64,000 nucleotides of DNA from Cordia subcordata. Its lineage: Eukaryota > Streptophyta > Magnoliopsida > Boraginales > Cordiaceae. Below the pieces are notes generated by a model. The model was not told the DNA's origin and ran no database searches. It saw only the letters and a program-made list of their open reading frames with translations. Of this stretch, positions 48,209-58,114 are shown piece by piece (position 1 is the stretch's first letter; each line of letters starts with the position of its first letter). The position numbers and the translations under genes were made by a program. Location of the stretch: contig JAPTOF010000012.1 of the NCBI GenBank assembly GCA_028554755.1, positions 1,134,501 to 1,198,500 on the forward strand, read 5' to 3'.

Positions 48209-49583
48209 CCCGTTGATAAGTTCTAAATAAGTGTTTAATTTGTATGTTAGATGAACTTGATTTTGGAATAGAATGTTTTTTAATCGATATTTTTAATGTA
48301 ATTTTGCATAATTGTGCTTAGGAAAAGAAGCTGGATGCATTATATATGGATATAGAAGCTTTGTGGACGTGTTTGTAATGGTCAAAGTTGACTCCGTCAC
48401 GTGAAAAAATGCCATTAAATTGCTACGCGTGTTTGACCGAGTTGACCAAGATTGAAGATATTTTTTCTGGGCTTTTGGAAGGGAATAGATTAAATATTAG
48501 AAGACTTTTTATTTTGTTGGAAATTATATTTCAGGCTTTTACTTTATTATTCTTTTTGGGCCAAGTTTCCTTATCCAACAAGGAAAATAGGTTAGGATTT
48601 TTCTTATATAAATACCTCTTATTTGCACTTTGGAGGTAGACAACTTTTAGTAGACAGTTTAGCAAATTTTCTCTTCATTCTTTGGGAGACACTCATGGAC
48701 ATGAAGTTCTAATTTTCTTTTCTAGCCAAGGATTAATCAAAATTTTGATTCATCAATTCCGTGAGATCTAATTGTTTTATCCCTTTCATGTTATTTTGAT
48801 ATTTGCGTATTTACTATTTCAAGAATTAATATCGTTTTGTGATTGTTTAATTTTGTGCACGGTTATTCAATTGCATGATAATTGGTAGCCAATTAGATTA
48901 ATTTAATTAATCTAAAAATAGTGGTTACCAGGTTTTCTGTGTAATTACGCAATCTAAATGAGCAATTATCGCGAGACTATTGACTTTTAGAATTAGATCT
49001 TTCTAGATTTTTATTGCTGCCATTAGATAGATCCCGCAGACATTTCCAGGGATTAGAACGTCTAATAAGTAAGGCGATAGAGGGAAAAATCGCAGGGATT
49101 TAAACCGTTATCAGCTCTGTAAGGAAAGATGAGGTTATTAGGCCAAGCCAATAACTATAACTGATTTATCGAAATAGTTGAAAGTATTTTTGCATCTAAG
49201 ATCGGATTTGTTGACCGAAATTGCGATTGTTCCTTAGGCTAGATTTTATTCTCATTGATTTTCTGTTTTTCCAGCCTTGCATTAACTTAGAATTGCGTAT
49301 TTGAGTCATATTTATTTTTATTTACATTTTTTTATTTTCTGATCGAATTGCATGCCCACGCAGCACGACCAGTGGTCTGGATAGTTTTTTTAATTTTACC
49401 TTTTCGCATTTAATTCCCCCCATTTTGATTGTAACTTAGTTGATTAATCTACTTGGTACAATTAGCATAAAATAATCTCCCAAACCCTGAGGATTTGACC
49501 CTTTTCTCACCGCGTACACAAATTAAAGTTGCAAGGTAAGAGATAGGAATTTATTTTTGGTGGTTTCGATGCCCATCACCCGT
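48209..49583. mobile_element. Solo LTR with 5-bp TSD CCCGT
   Basis: The LTR is 48214-49578 (1365 bp), starting TGATAAGTTCTAAATAAG and ending GATGCCCATCA. The flanks are CCCGT at 48209-48213 and 49579-49583. The 3' part (CCCTGAGGATTTGACCC... GGTGGTTTCGATGCCCATCA) resembles the 3' end of plant LTRs seen in long retroelements. No internal region, PBS or second LTR is nearby, so it arose by LTR-LTR recombination. Small open frames (48388-48639) are incidental. Confidence 0.85.
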
Positions 49584-50516
49584 ATAGCACTTAGGTCCCG
49601 CAATTGGTTGATAACTGGCTTGTACCATTCTGTCATGCTCCTGAGCCCAAGCTGACGAGACTGATGTTGCAAGCATAACTAATAACTATCTGGGCCTCTA
49701 ATCAACTAGGCTAGAATGACTAACCCATGTAGTTAGTATACCTACACTTCCTACTTATAAACAAGTTACATATCACCCCACAAACCAATGGTGATAAGAA
49801 CTTCAGAAAAATGGATCAATCTATTTATGGGTTAGAAAACCCTTTAAGTATTGGTGATTTTATATATTCCAAAAAGTATATACTTAGAAGAACTTTTAGA
49901 TTCAACAATCAATTCAGTTCTTACTAGAAAATATTACTCATATATGAATCATAAACTATATATTTTATCTCGATCAAACAACAGTAAATTTAAATTTTAA
50001 AATAAAACCTCAATACAATAATTTCCAAATGGTTAAATACTTAAAATAACAAAAATCTCGCAATTATGAAGGTATTGTAATAAAACATTGCGAGGACTAC
50101 ACTCACGGGTGAGCTACTCTTTAATGTTCAACTCTTCAGAAGTGCACTTGTGTGGAAGATTTTTCCTTTTTACTACTCTTAATAGAGATTAGTCTCAAAC
50201 ACAATACAACTTAAGAATAATCTCGCTCAAAAGTAAAAAGAGTAAGATTTCTTGCAGGAGTAGCATGTTCGTTTCACCTTTTATGAAATTCGAGGTGGAT
50301 GGAGGGATCGCAAGCTTCAAACAACACTTTAGATAATTGAAAAAGACAAATATAATACAATTAATTAGTACTACTTCAAAGACAATCAGATTACAACGTT
50401 ATGTATACAATATTCAGAGTGGACAAACGACAGGAAATGCACTGGTTTATATATATTTATTTTTTTAAGGAATAAAACATTGGAAAAATCAAACAATCAT
50501 TCTAAAAGAGGAGATG
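49584..50516. other. Spacer between solo LTR and MULE
   Basis: This contains the right copy of the diverged direct repeat (49678-49795). Its last ~60 bp, read on the minus strand, continue the LINE RNase H fragment interrupted by the MULE. Otherwise AT-rich with no gene. Confidence 0.5.
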
Positions 50517-51060
50517 CCTCTAACATCGAAAATTTTTTTTGACCCAAAAATTAAAATATTATGCAAAATTAACCCCATTAGTGAAGCGGTTTGAAAAATA
50601 ACCCAATATGATTCCAGAAACGTGTGGCACGCAACCCCAGAGGACAGAACGCATTCCGGGAAGACGGCTGCGCTCTAGGAGTGCGCCTGCATTCCCAGAA
50701 TGCGTTTCGCGCTTCCGGAACCCCTTTTTTGGGTTTCCCTGCATCCCTACTAGATCTGATTCTATTCCGATTTGATTTGATTGCGAGGAAGAGAAAATAT
50801 TCTTAGCAGCCCATTCTGGGAGTGCATTTGCACTATCCGGAATATATTCGCTGCCACAAATCAAGCTTTAGTCACTTCACGTCACGGGAAATTTCAAAAA
50901 TCGCACTCCCAGAATACATTTTTTGCCTATATAAACCCCAATCCCTTCCTCCACCGGATCATTCAATCCGTTACCTATTACAATAACTTTCCACCAAATA
51001 AACTTTCTACCAAATTCATTCAATTTGTTAGTATAAGTTTCTACCAAAGCACCTAAAAGA

Positions 51061-53583
51061 ATGAATTCAACCGAGATTACTGTTCTTTTATACTACAGCG
51101 GTCACACAATAATAACCGATTACGGTCTTGATTATAGAATTTCAAATATACCACGCAAAATCAAAATTCATCCAGATACAACTTACGATGAATTTGTTTC
51201 TCGTGTAATTAGAAAACTAGGGTTGCGTCCGAGCATCAATAGGGTTAACTTATGCTATCGTGACCCTAGATGGGATGCTACATTATAACAGATATATTAT
51301 TATCCAAGTGCAATAATTGATGATGAAGATATGCGGGAGATGTACGGCACAGCTTGCTGTGAATGGAACCGCTATGTGGCACACGTAATAATGGACATTC
51401 AGTCCGTTCAGTCTGACAACATGCATGTGCCGCAAATAATGCCCGACGTCCCGTACCAGTCTAACATGCCAGACCTAAATGCAGCACCATCGTATGTAGA
51501 AGATGAACATATCAATATTGCAACAACAGCAGCGGAGTTTGCTACTTTTTCCATTTCCCCGCAACCACATTCCACTTTTGAAGTCGGAGGACCCTTTCAT
51601 CATGGCAGTGGCACGGAGGAGAGATGTGACGTTGCAGTAGATACTGTTTTGTCAAAGGCAGACAAGGAAAACGAGGACAGTGAATTGAACGATCAAGAAG
51701 AAAATGCAATATCAGAAGCAAGTTTGAACTATCAAATTGAGAACGAGGTAGAAAGACCGGATATCGATGTAGAGGCAGAGGTAGATGAGGAGGAAGCAGT
51801 GAAGTTCCATACTGCTAGAAATGAATTCCACACGACAAGCAGGTAAGAAGTCACCAAACGTCCAGTATAGGACCCGAACAAGATGGAACTGGCCAAAGGA
51901 ATGGTGTTCCCATCCAAAGTAGATGGGATAAGGGCAGTTCAATAGTACGCAATAAGAATATAAAAGGAATATAGGGTTGTCAAGTCGAGTAAGACCCTGT
52001 AGAAGGTACGACGTAGGGAAGCACACAGTGGAATTGTAGAATACCCATGGTATGTACGTGTAATAAGGAAAGCAATGCACAAACAGTGGGAGATCACACA
52101 TTATGACGCCAGCTATGTATGTATGGCACAAATAACTACGTCGGGGCACAGAAATTTGACCTCCGGATTGGTTGGATATTTGGTGACGCATTTCATAGCT
52201 AAGAAGGCTAATTATGAGGTCGACATTATCCAAGCTCACATGAGGGAGAAGCTTAACGCGGATGTCAGTTACGGAAAAGCATGGAACGGCCGGAATAAAG
52301 CAATTGAACTAGTGTATGACAATTGGGACATGTCGTATCAAATGCTCCCACAGTTTCTTGGTGCTGTGATGGCCAAGAATCCAAATTGTGTTGTGAGATA
52401 TAGGTTCGTCGAAGGCTCAACGCAAGCTGAAAAAATTTTCGACATGGTTTACTGGGTGTTCAGTTCATAATCACAGCGTGGAGGCATTGTAAGCCCGTTG
52501 TTTCGCGGGACGACACACACTTGTAGGGGAAGTACAAGGGTCATCTTCTAGTTGCATTAGCCACAGACGTCAACTGCCAAGTGTTGCTGTTAGCTTTTGC
52601 CGTTGTGGACACAGAGACAACTCGTCCTTGGTCGTGGTTCTTACATCAGTCGCATGAGAACTTTTTCACCAGGATGCCCCAAGTGTGTATCATTTCAAAT
52701 AGGCATGCAAGCATCGCATCTGCAATCGAACAGGTTGCACGTGATGGTCAACTTCAAATAAAACATCGCGTCTGCTTGAGACATCTGAAGAGCAATGTGA
52801 TGAAAAGATGGCGAAATCAATTCATTAAAGACATGTGTTGGATAGCTGGCCGAGAATGTCAAGCACGCAAACATTTGCATGCAATGAACATGATCCTTGC
52901 TGTGGACCCTAGTCAGAACGGTGTTGGCAAACGAGTACACAACTTCCTATCCGATATCCCTATTGATACATGGACCATAAGTGCTGATGGGGGATTTAGA
53001 TGGGGTGTGATGACCACAAATAATGTCGAATGCTTCAACGGTGTCCTCGTCGATGCAAGGGGTTTACCCATCACAACCCTTGTTACTAATACTTTTATGA
53101 AGATAAAAGGTTACTTTCATGATCGATTGGTCCATGCCATGTAATTGAAAAGTGAAGGCCATCGGCTCCCTCCTAGTGTGAAGGAGCTATTTGAGAAGTG
53201 GGAGACCTCGTCACATCGCCATCACGTACTTAGTTTCAGAGAGGATGGCAGATACCAGGTCGGTCGGTTGCCAGTGCGATGGAATTAGAATCCGCCAAAC
53301 CAGGTTGTCAACTGGGAAGAAAGCACGTGTACTTGCGGAAAATGGGTTGAATATCACTTGCCATGCTCGCATGTGCAAATTGTTGCTTGGTTTAGGGAGT
53401 TTAATGTGGAGAACGTGATACCTCAACAGCTGACAGTGAAATCGTACAAAGATACCTATTGGCGGACATTCGAGCCTCTTAGACACCAATTTTATTGGCC
53501 TCCAGTGCCTGCATAGACGTTGCATCCGAACCCAAGTCGTGTTCGACAAAAATGAGGTCGAGCCAGAGGCCGACGCATCCTAA
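51061..53583 (+). pseudogene. mudrA-like MULE transposase, multiply broken
   Basis: Start MNSTEITVLLYYSGHTIITDY, then a PB1/ubiquitin-like N-terminus. One TAA at 51286 interrupts a frame that continues to 51846. From ~51890 the FAR1/MULE zinc region (VFPSKVDGIRAV, KEYRVVKSSKTL, KVRR, WEITHYDASYVCMAQI) has at least four in-frame stops. 52075-52470 is open (LNADVSYGKAWNGRNKAIELVYDNWDMSY). A frameshift near 52465 and a TAG in HL*GKYKGHLLVALATD follow. 52581-53144 covers the DDE core (LAFAVVDTETT, CIISNRHASIASAIEQV, VCLRHLKSN, TTNNVECFNGVL). The second catalytic Asp reads Asn (ISNRH). The SWIM finger, CGKWVEYHLPCSHVQIVAW, lies near 53334 in a shifted frame. It cannot encode active transposase. 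Confidence 0.88.
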
Positions 53584-53719
53584 ACTAGATGGATAACTCG
53601 GACAGCTGTGGATGACGAAGGTGTACAGCATATGGTCAACTAGGTCACACTGCTCCAATTTGCCCCAACAACCAAAATGCATAATACGTTATGTTTAGCA
53701 GTTGCCACAAGTTCTATAT

Positions 53720-53854
53720 GTAATCATTTTATGTCTATTTGTTTTGACGTTGTAATGTTATTGTGTAATCGTTTTATGCTTATTTGTTGTGACGTTGTAA
53801 TGTTAACATGTAATCGTTTTATGCTTATTTGTTGTGACGTTGTAATGTTAACGT
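53720..53854. repeat. Three 45-bp tandem units
   Basis: Units start at 53720, 53765 and 53810 with GTAATCxTTTTATGxxTATTTG and include TGACGTTGTAATGTTA. The last two are nearly identical. They lie in the presumed 3' end between the two convergent MULE genes. Confidence 0.95.
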
Positions 53855-53978
53855 GTAATTAACGTTGTCAGGTTAATGATAACGTGTCTAAAATAAATAA
53901 AAAACCAAATGAAATTCCAATCAACAAAAAAAAGTTTTTCACCAAATACATATGAAAAAAAAGTGCAAGAAAACTGAA

Positions 53979-54196
53979 TACATCATCCAGTGTGTAATGA
54001 TCAGGCCCCTTCCCATTGGTACTGTGGTCAGGTAAATGACATCTAATGGGGGACAGTGCGTTGCATTTTCTGGATGAACGTGTCTGATACATCATCCAGT
54101 GTGTAATGATCAGGCCCCTTCCCATTGGTACTGTGGTCAGGTAAATGACATCTAATGGGGGACAGTGCGTTGCATTTTCTGGATGAACGTGTCTGA
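53979..54196. repeat. 109-bp perfect tandem duplication
   Basis: Units 53979-54087 and 54088-54196 are the same at every base I compared, each starting ATACATCATCCAGTGTGTAA. Being identical inside a decayed element, the duplication must be young. Confidence 0.95.
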
Positions 54197-56566
54197 CGTA
54201 GCGGAGGCTTCTGTGTCAGTGGTTGTGTGGCTGGTGCCTGTGACGCATGTGCCTCGGATGAACGCAGCAGGGGTTCCTGTTGCTCAACACCACTGTCCAT
54301 CAATGGCTCGAGAACGTTGTCCCGGGATCCCATGTATCTGCTCGGAGACCCCCCTCGATGACTCTCTATGCGCCGCGTCGTCATCCTCCTCGGCGTCATC
54401 TGCCTCATCAATCACCGGCCTGGATGATCCGCCAGCCTCGAACGTACCTTGTCTACCGCGACTGATCAACTCAACACCTCAGCTGGAAAAGTCAAAGATG
54501 AACAAACGATACGTGGGTGGATGATATGCTGGCCATGTGGGTGGACAATCTGCGGGAGATGATGCATCGAGGGTGAATGGCTGTGATGACTTGGTGGGAT
54601 ACGTGTGGCTGCGGTGCGAAGGACGAGGATGATGTGAACGATGATCTCTATGCTGCTATAGTGGCTGCATCGGAGGCATATCGGGCAACTCCCACATGGC
54701 TCTCTGCTATATGAGATGCTCGTACTGTGTGTGTCGGAGTGCACTCTCGCCATGCAACTGCATGAGCTGCAAGTGCCGCATCACATGCTCCATGTGTGCA
54801 CCGCCCCCAAGGTCTCCCGCCTCGTAACGCTGCAGCAAATCACGCAAATGATGAATCACATGCAGAACGAAAATGACCTGTAGGCAAACATAACATATTG
54901 TGGTTAATATTAGCTAATAGTGTACATTTTTCATTGAGGAACATAAACAAGTGCACAAAGGCAGCTCACCAGTGACGTCTCGTCACGTGCTAACGCCACG
55001 TAACCATCTCGCCTATGACTTATACCTGGACGACTGACATGTAATATGGTCACTCGACGGTACCAAGTCATGTAAGCCCTGAGTGCTGCTGTCAGCGGCG
55101 CATCCTTCACCTGTCCATGTAAAATGCGCTGCTGCCAATTCCCCCACATATCCACAGTCTCTGTCAACGCAACTCCCTCGACCTTTTCCTTCCCGTCCTT
55201 GTGTTTCTGATGTATAGGGGGATTAGGAGGGATTGTCAACCTCAGTCCAAATTGCCACAAGACATGATTCGGGCGGTGCCACTCAACAGTATGACTAAAT
55301 ATCAACGGTATCCGGGCACGCCAGACGTCGCTGTCGATAGCACAATACGGTGGGAGGGTGTCCATTATCTCCCTGAACGGCTGCCATATGAACTGTAACC
55401 AAAACAAGCACCGGATAGTTAATTACATGCATCACGCACGTGTTCAATAGTACAGGACATGAATATGTAATAAAGCAACTTCAGTGTACTATACCTCGAC
55501 AGGCTGCAGATAGTCTATAACATCTCGACACTCAACCTGACCTGACTTTCCGGATGCATCTGTCATTTCCTTTTGACGTAAAACTGTGCACCCCGTGGAA
55601 TGCCAGGGAACTGAAACATAGCCTTCAGATGATGCTGCTGATGCTATAACCGCTCTCGTGTGGGATTTAGAAGCTGAGGCCGAAAAGCCGTGAATCAGTC
55701 CCATGCAAAAAACTGCAAGCATTAAACATGTGCTATGTTATAATAACGGTTGTAATAATAATGTTAACATTCATAAAATATAAACATAACTACTACATAA
55801 TGCAAACCAATACCTGGACTAGTGTCACAGCTCTGCATACACCCTTACACTGATGGAAGGAGTCGCAGTCAAGCTGCTGGTACAAATATGATAGTATAAT
55901 CGCGCCCTAGTTGTACTGCCGGATGCGCTCAAAGTCTGTCAATAACGGTAACCAGGACAAATTATCGTCATTCGTACTCGTGCTTGCAAAAAGGTGACAG
56001 CAAATCATGAGAAATATCCACAGCTGTGCTCGCTACTGAGCTTGGTACTGCGTGGGGTTATTCGGAGTGCCCTGCATCACATACCTCTCCCACAGCTGAA
56101 CGAAATTTACCGAGTTCCTCACAATGTCGATACAACCGGTACCATCGTCCACAACCGCATCCGCATCAATCCCCAACAAATCCCGGATCGTGGCAACCCA
56201 ATCATCCCTCGACCGTGAGACCGTATCAATCACTGGGATAGGAGTGCCGATCACGAGAAGACCCTAATACACGGCCACATCCTGCAGCTCTTTATGAAAT
56301 GTATGGGTCTCCGGCCGCCACCTCTTTATCATGACAGTAATCAATCCGCGGTTCAGCTAATGGTATCGGGATATATAACACTTGTAGAATTCAGTCCCCG
56401 CCAATTGCTATTGTACTAATGGGTGGTTCGGCTCATTAAACAAAGACTTATTTGACCTGTAGCACCTAAAAGTACCCAGATGATGTGGGTCCTGCAAATA
56501 CTGCACCCGGTAATCCATATAGTGGCACAGTAAGGTGGCGTCTATTGATGCAGGTCGTGAATCCAT
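54190..56566 (-). pseudogene. Plant mobile domain (PMD / aminotransferase-like) gene within MULE, decayed
   Basis: Read on the minus strand from the ATG at 56566 (MDSRPASIDATLLCHYMDYRV). PMD landmarks: ITVMIKRWRPETHTFHKELQDVAVY (family: LVERWRPETHTFH..GE.T..L.DVA), a further stretch with GTPIPVIDTVSRSRDDWVATIRDLLGID, a leucine-rich middle (NDDNLSWLPLLTDFERIRQYN), then WQPFREIMDTLPPYCAIDSDVWRARIPLI and VEWHRPNHVLWQFGL (54931-55407). A Gln/His/Pro-rich C-terminus reaches ~54190. Several in-frame TAGs replace expected Trp (QYN*GAI, AVY*GLL). By family, PMD proteins (MAIN/MAIL-type) exist both as host genes and inside transposons. An intron probably lies near 54850-54950. Confidence 0.75.
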
Positions 56567-56629
56567 AATGACTCTTAAAATAAAAATTAACTAAGTATTA
56601 CTACTTCACTATAAACATTAAATCTCTAA

Positions 56630-56917
56630 TTTTATCAAATAATAATGATGATACCACTAATATTATCAATAATAATATCAATGATAGTATTAATAATAAT
56701 GATAATAACAAAAAGATAATACTAATCATCCATCATCATCATCATAATAAATAACGATAAAAATATGAATAATAGTAATAATAAAATTAATAATAACCTC
56801 TAGCATTAATCATCCATCATCGTCATCATCATCACAATAATAAATAATGATAATAATATCAATAATAGTAATAATAAAATTAATAATAACCTCTAATATA
56901 TAACATAACCATCCATT

Positions 56918-56978
<61 letters not shown>

Positions 56979-57140
56979 TCATAATAATAATAAATAATGA
57001 TAATAATATCAATAATTGTATTAATTAAATTAATAATAACATCTAACATATAACATGACTGTTATAAAAATAATAACATTGTTAATAATAATGATAATCT
57101 TAATAATAATAATAATAATAATAACAATATTAAGTATATT
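56630..57140. repeat. Trinucleotide-repeat tract with (GTC)20
   Basis: Long interrupted AAT/ATC/ATG repeats are organised as two or three related ~110-150 bp blocks (ATCCATCATC ... AATAATAACCTCTA). Inside is an uninterrupted (GTC)20 at 56918-56977. It lies upstream of the PMD gene, inside the MULE. The Asp-rich frame on the minus strand is only this repeat. Confidence 0.95.
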
Positions 57141-57627
57141 TCTAATAATCATGCTATATTTTTTAACAACAATTAAAATTAAATTACAAATTAACACAAA
57201 CTAAAATTCTAATCTACAATTCTAACAAAAATTCAAATTCAAATTAACACAAACTAAAATTAACTATAAAAAAAATTACACAATCTAAAAACAAATTTCG
57301 TAACTTAAAATGTTAAATACAATTGCAAAAAACAACATAAAATTAAAATAACTTACAATATTATGGAAATATTCTCGCAATGACGCTGGAAAGCTAAAAA
57401 TTTTGTGTAAGGGAAAGAAAGAAAAACAAAAGAAAATCGGGTGTTGGGTGGGGGAGAATGAGGGAAAACTGAAGGGGTGGCAAATTCCTGGAACGCGACC
57501 GCGTTCCTTAAATGTGTCCTACGCATTTTCGAAACCAAATTGGGTTATTTTTCAAAACCATTTGCAAACGGGGTTAATTTTACATAACATTTTATATTTT
57601 GGGTAAAAACAAATTCCCTCTAACATC

Positions 57628-57840
57628 CTCTCCTAAGAGTTTCTTGATAGCATAGGATGGATTTTCAAAAACATACATCCCCAATGGTAAGTTCAAACCA
57701 AAGTTTGCAAGCCAATCAGTGCACCTATTTGTTTCTATATAAATATGGAATATTGTGAATCCTGTATGTCTAAACATTTTCTTATATTCTTCCACCAAGG
57801 GTGAGCAAGGCTCCATCTATGAGTTCAACAATATTCTCAA
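57628..57840 (-). pseudogene. LINE-type RNase H (RVT_3) fragment, interrupted by the MULE
   Basis: On the minus strand: CSPLVEEYKKMF, then FHIYIETNRCTDWLANFGL (family: HIYREANxCADxLAxxG), MYVFENPSYAIKKLLGEDVRG. The frame crosses the 11-bp TSD and resumes on the far side of the MULE at 50516 with ISSFRMIV and a stop, the usual end of the LINE RNase H domain. The MULE therefore inserted into the last codons of a LINE remnant. The 5' part is lost or too decayed to see. Confidence 0.65.
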
Positions 57841-58114
57841 CAAAGAGCAATAAAAAGCGCACTTCAAAAAAACCATGACCACAAAAGACTTTAGATCTCC
57901 ACATTAATAAATACGTGGGTTCATCGTTGTCTTTCACCGATTTATTCTTTGTTCTAACATCCGATTTCTTAATAGTATTATTGCAAAGTTAATCGAATTA
58001 AAACTTTGACGTATACAATATTCATATTGGACAACGACAAGAAAACGCACTGATCTATTTCAAAGGGCACAACGATATCATCAATCGAAAAAAAAAAAAA
58101 AAAAAAACACGCAT
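57841..58114. other. Short spacer downstream of pirin gene
   Basis: Contains a poly(A) run at 58089-58108. Probably the pirin 3' UTR plus older repeat sequence. Confidence 0.5.

Larger units (their letters stand above)
50517..57627. mobile_element. Mutator-like element (MULE), 7.1 kb, with TIRs and 11-bp TSD
   Basis: The element proper is 50528-57616. TSD CCTCTAACATC is at 50517-50527 and 57617-57627, perfect over 11 bp. The TIRs are about 80 bp and imperfect. The left begins GAAAATTTTTTTTGACCCAA and includes AAAATTAACCCC and TTTGAAAAATAACCCAAT; the right, reversed, begins GAATTTGTTTTTACCCAA with the same two blocks. It carries a mudrA-like pseudogene (+) and a convergent plant-mobile-domain pseudogene (-), a 45-bp repeat, a 109-bp duplication, and a trinucleotide-repeat tract. 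The perfect TSD against decayed genes suggests the copy arrived late but was already, or has since become, inactive. Confidence 0.9.

Noticed and set aside
51286..51288. In-frame TAA in the transposase as a recoding or readthrough signal
   Set aside because: Many further stops, a frameshift and a catalytic Asp-to-Asn change follow, so plain decay explains it.
56810..57049. Minus-strand ORF with a long Asp run
   Set aside because: Only the (GTC)20 and ATC triplet repeats read in one frame; no start context or domain.
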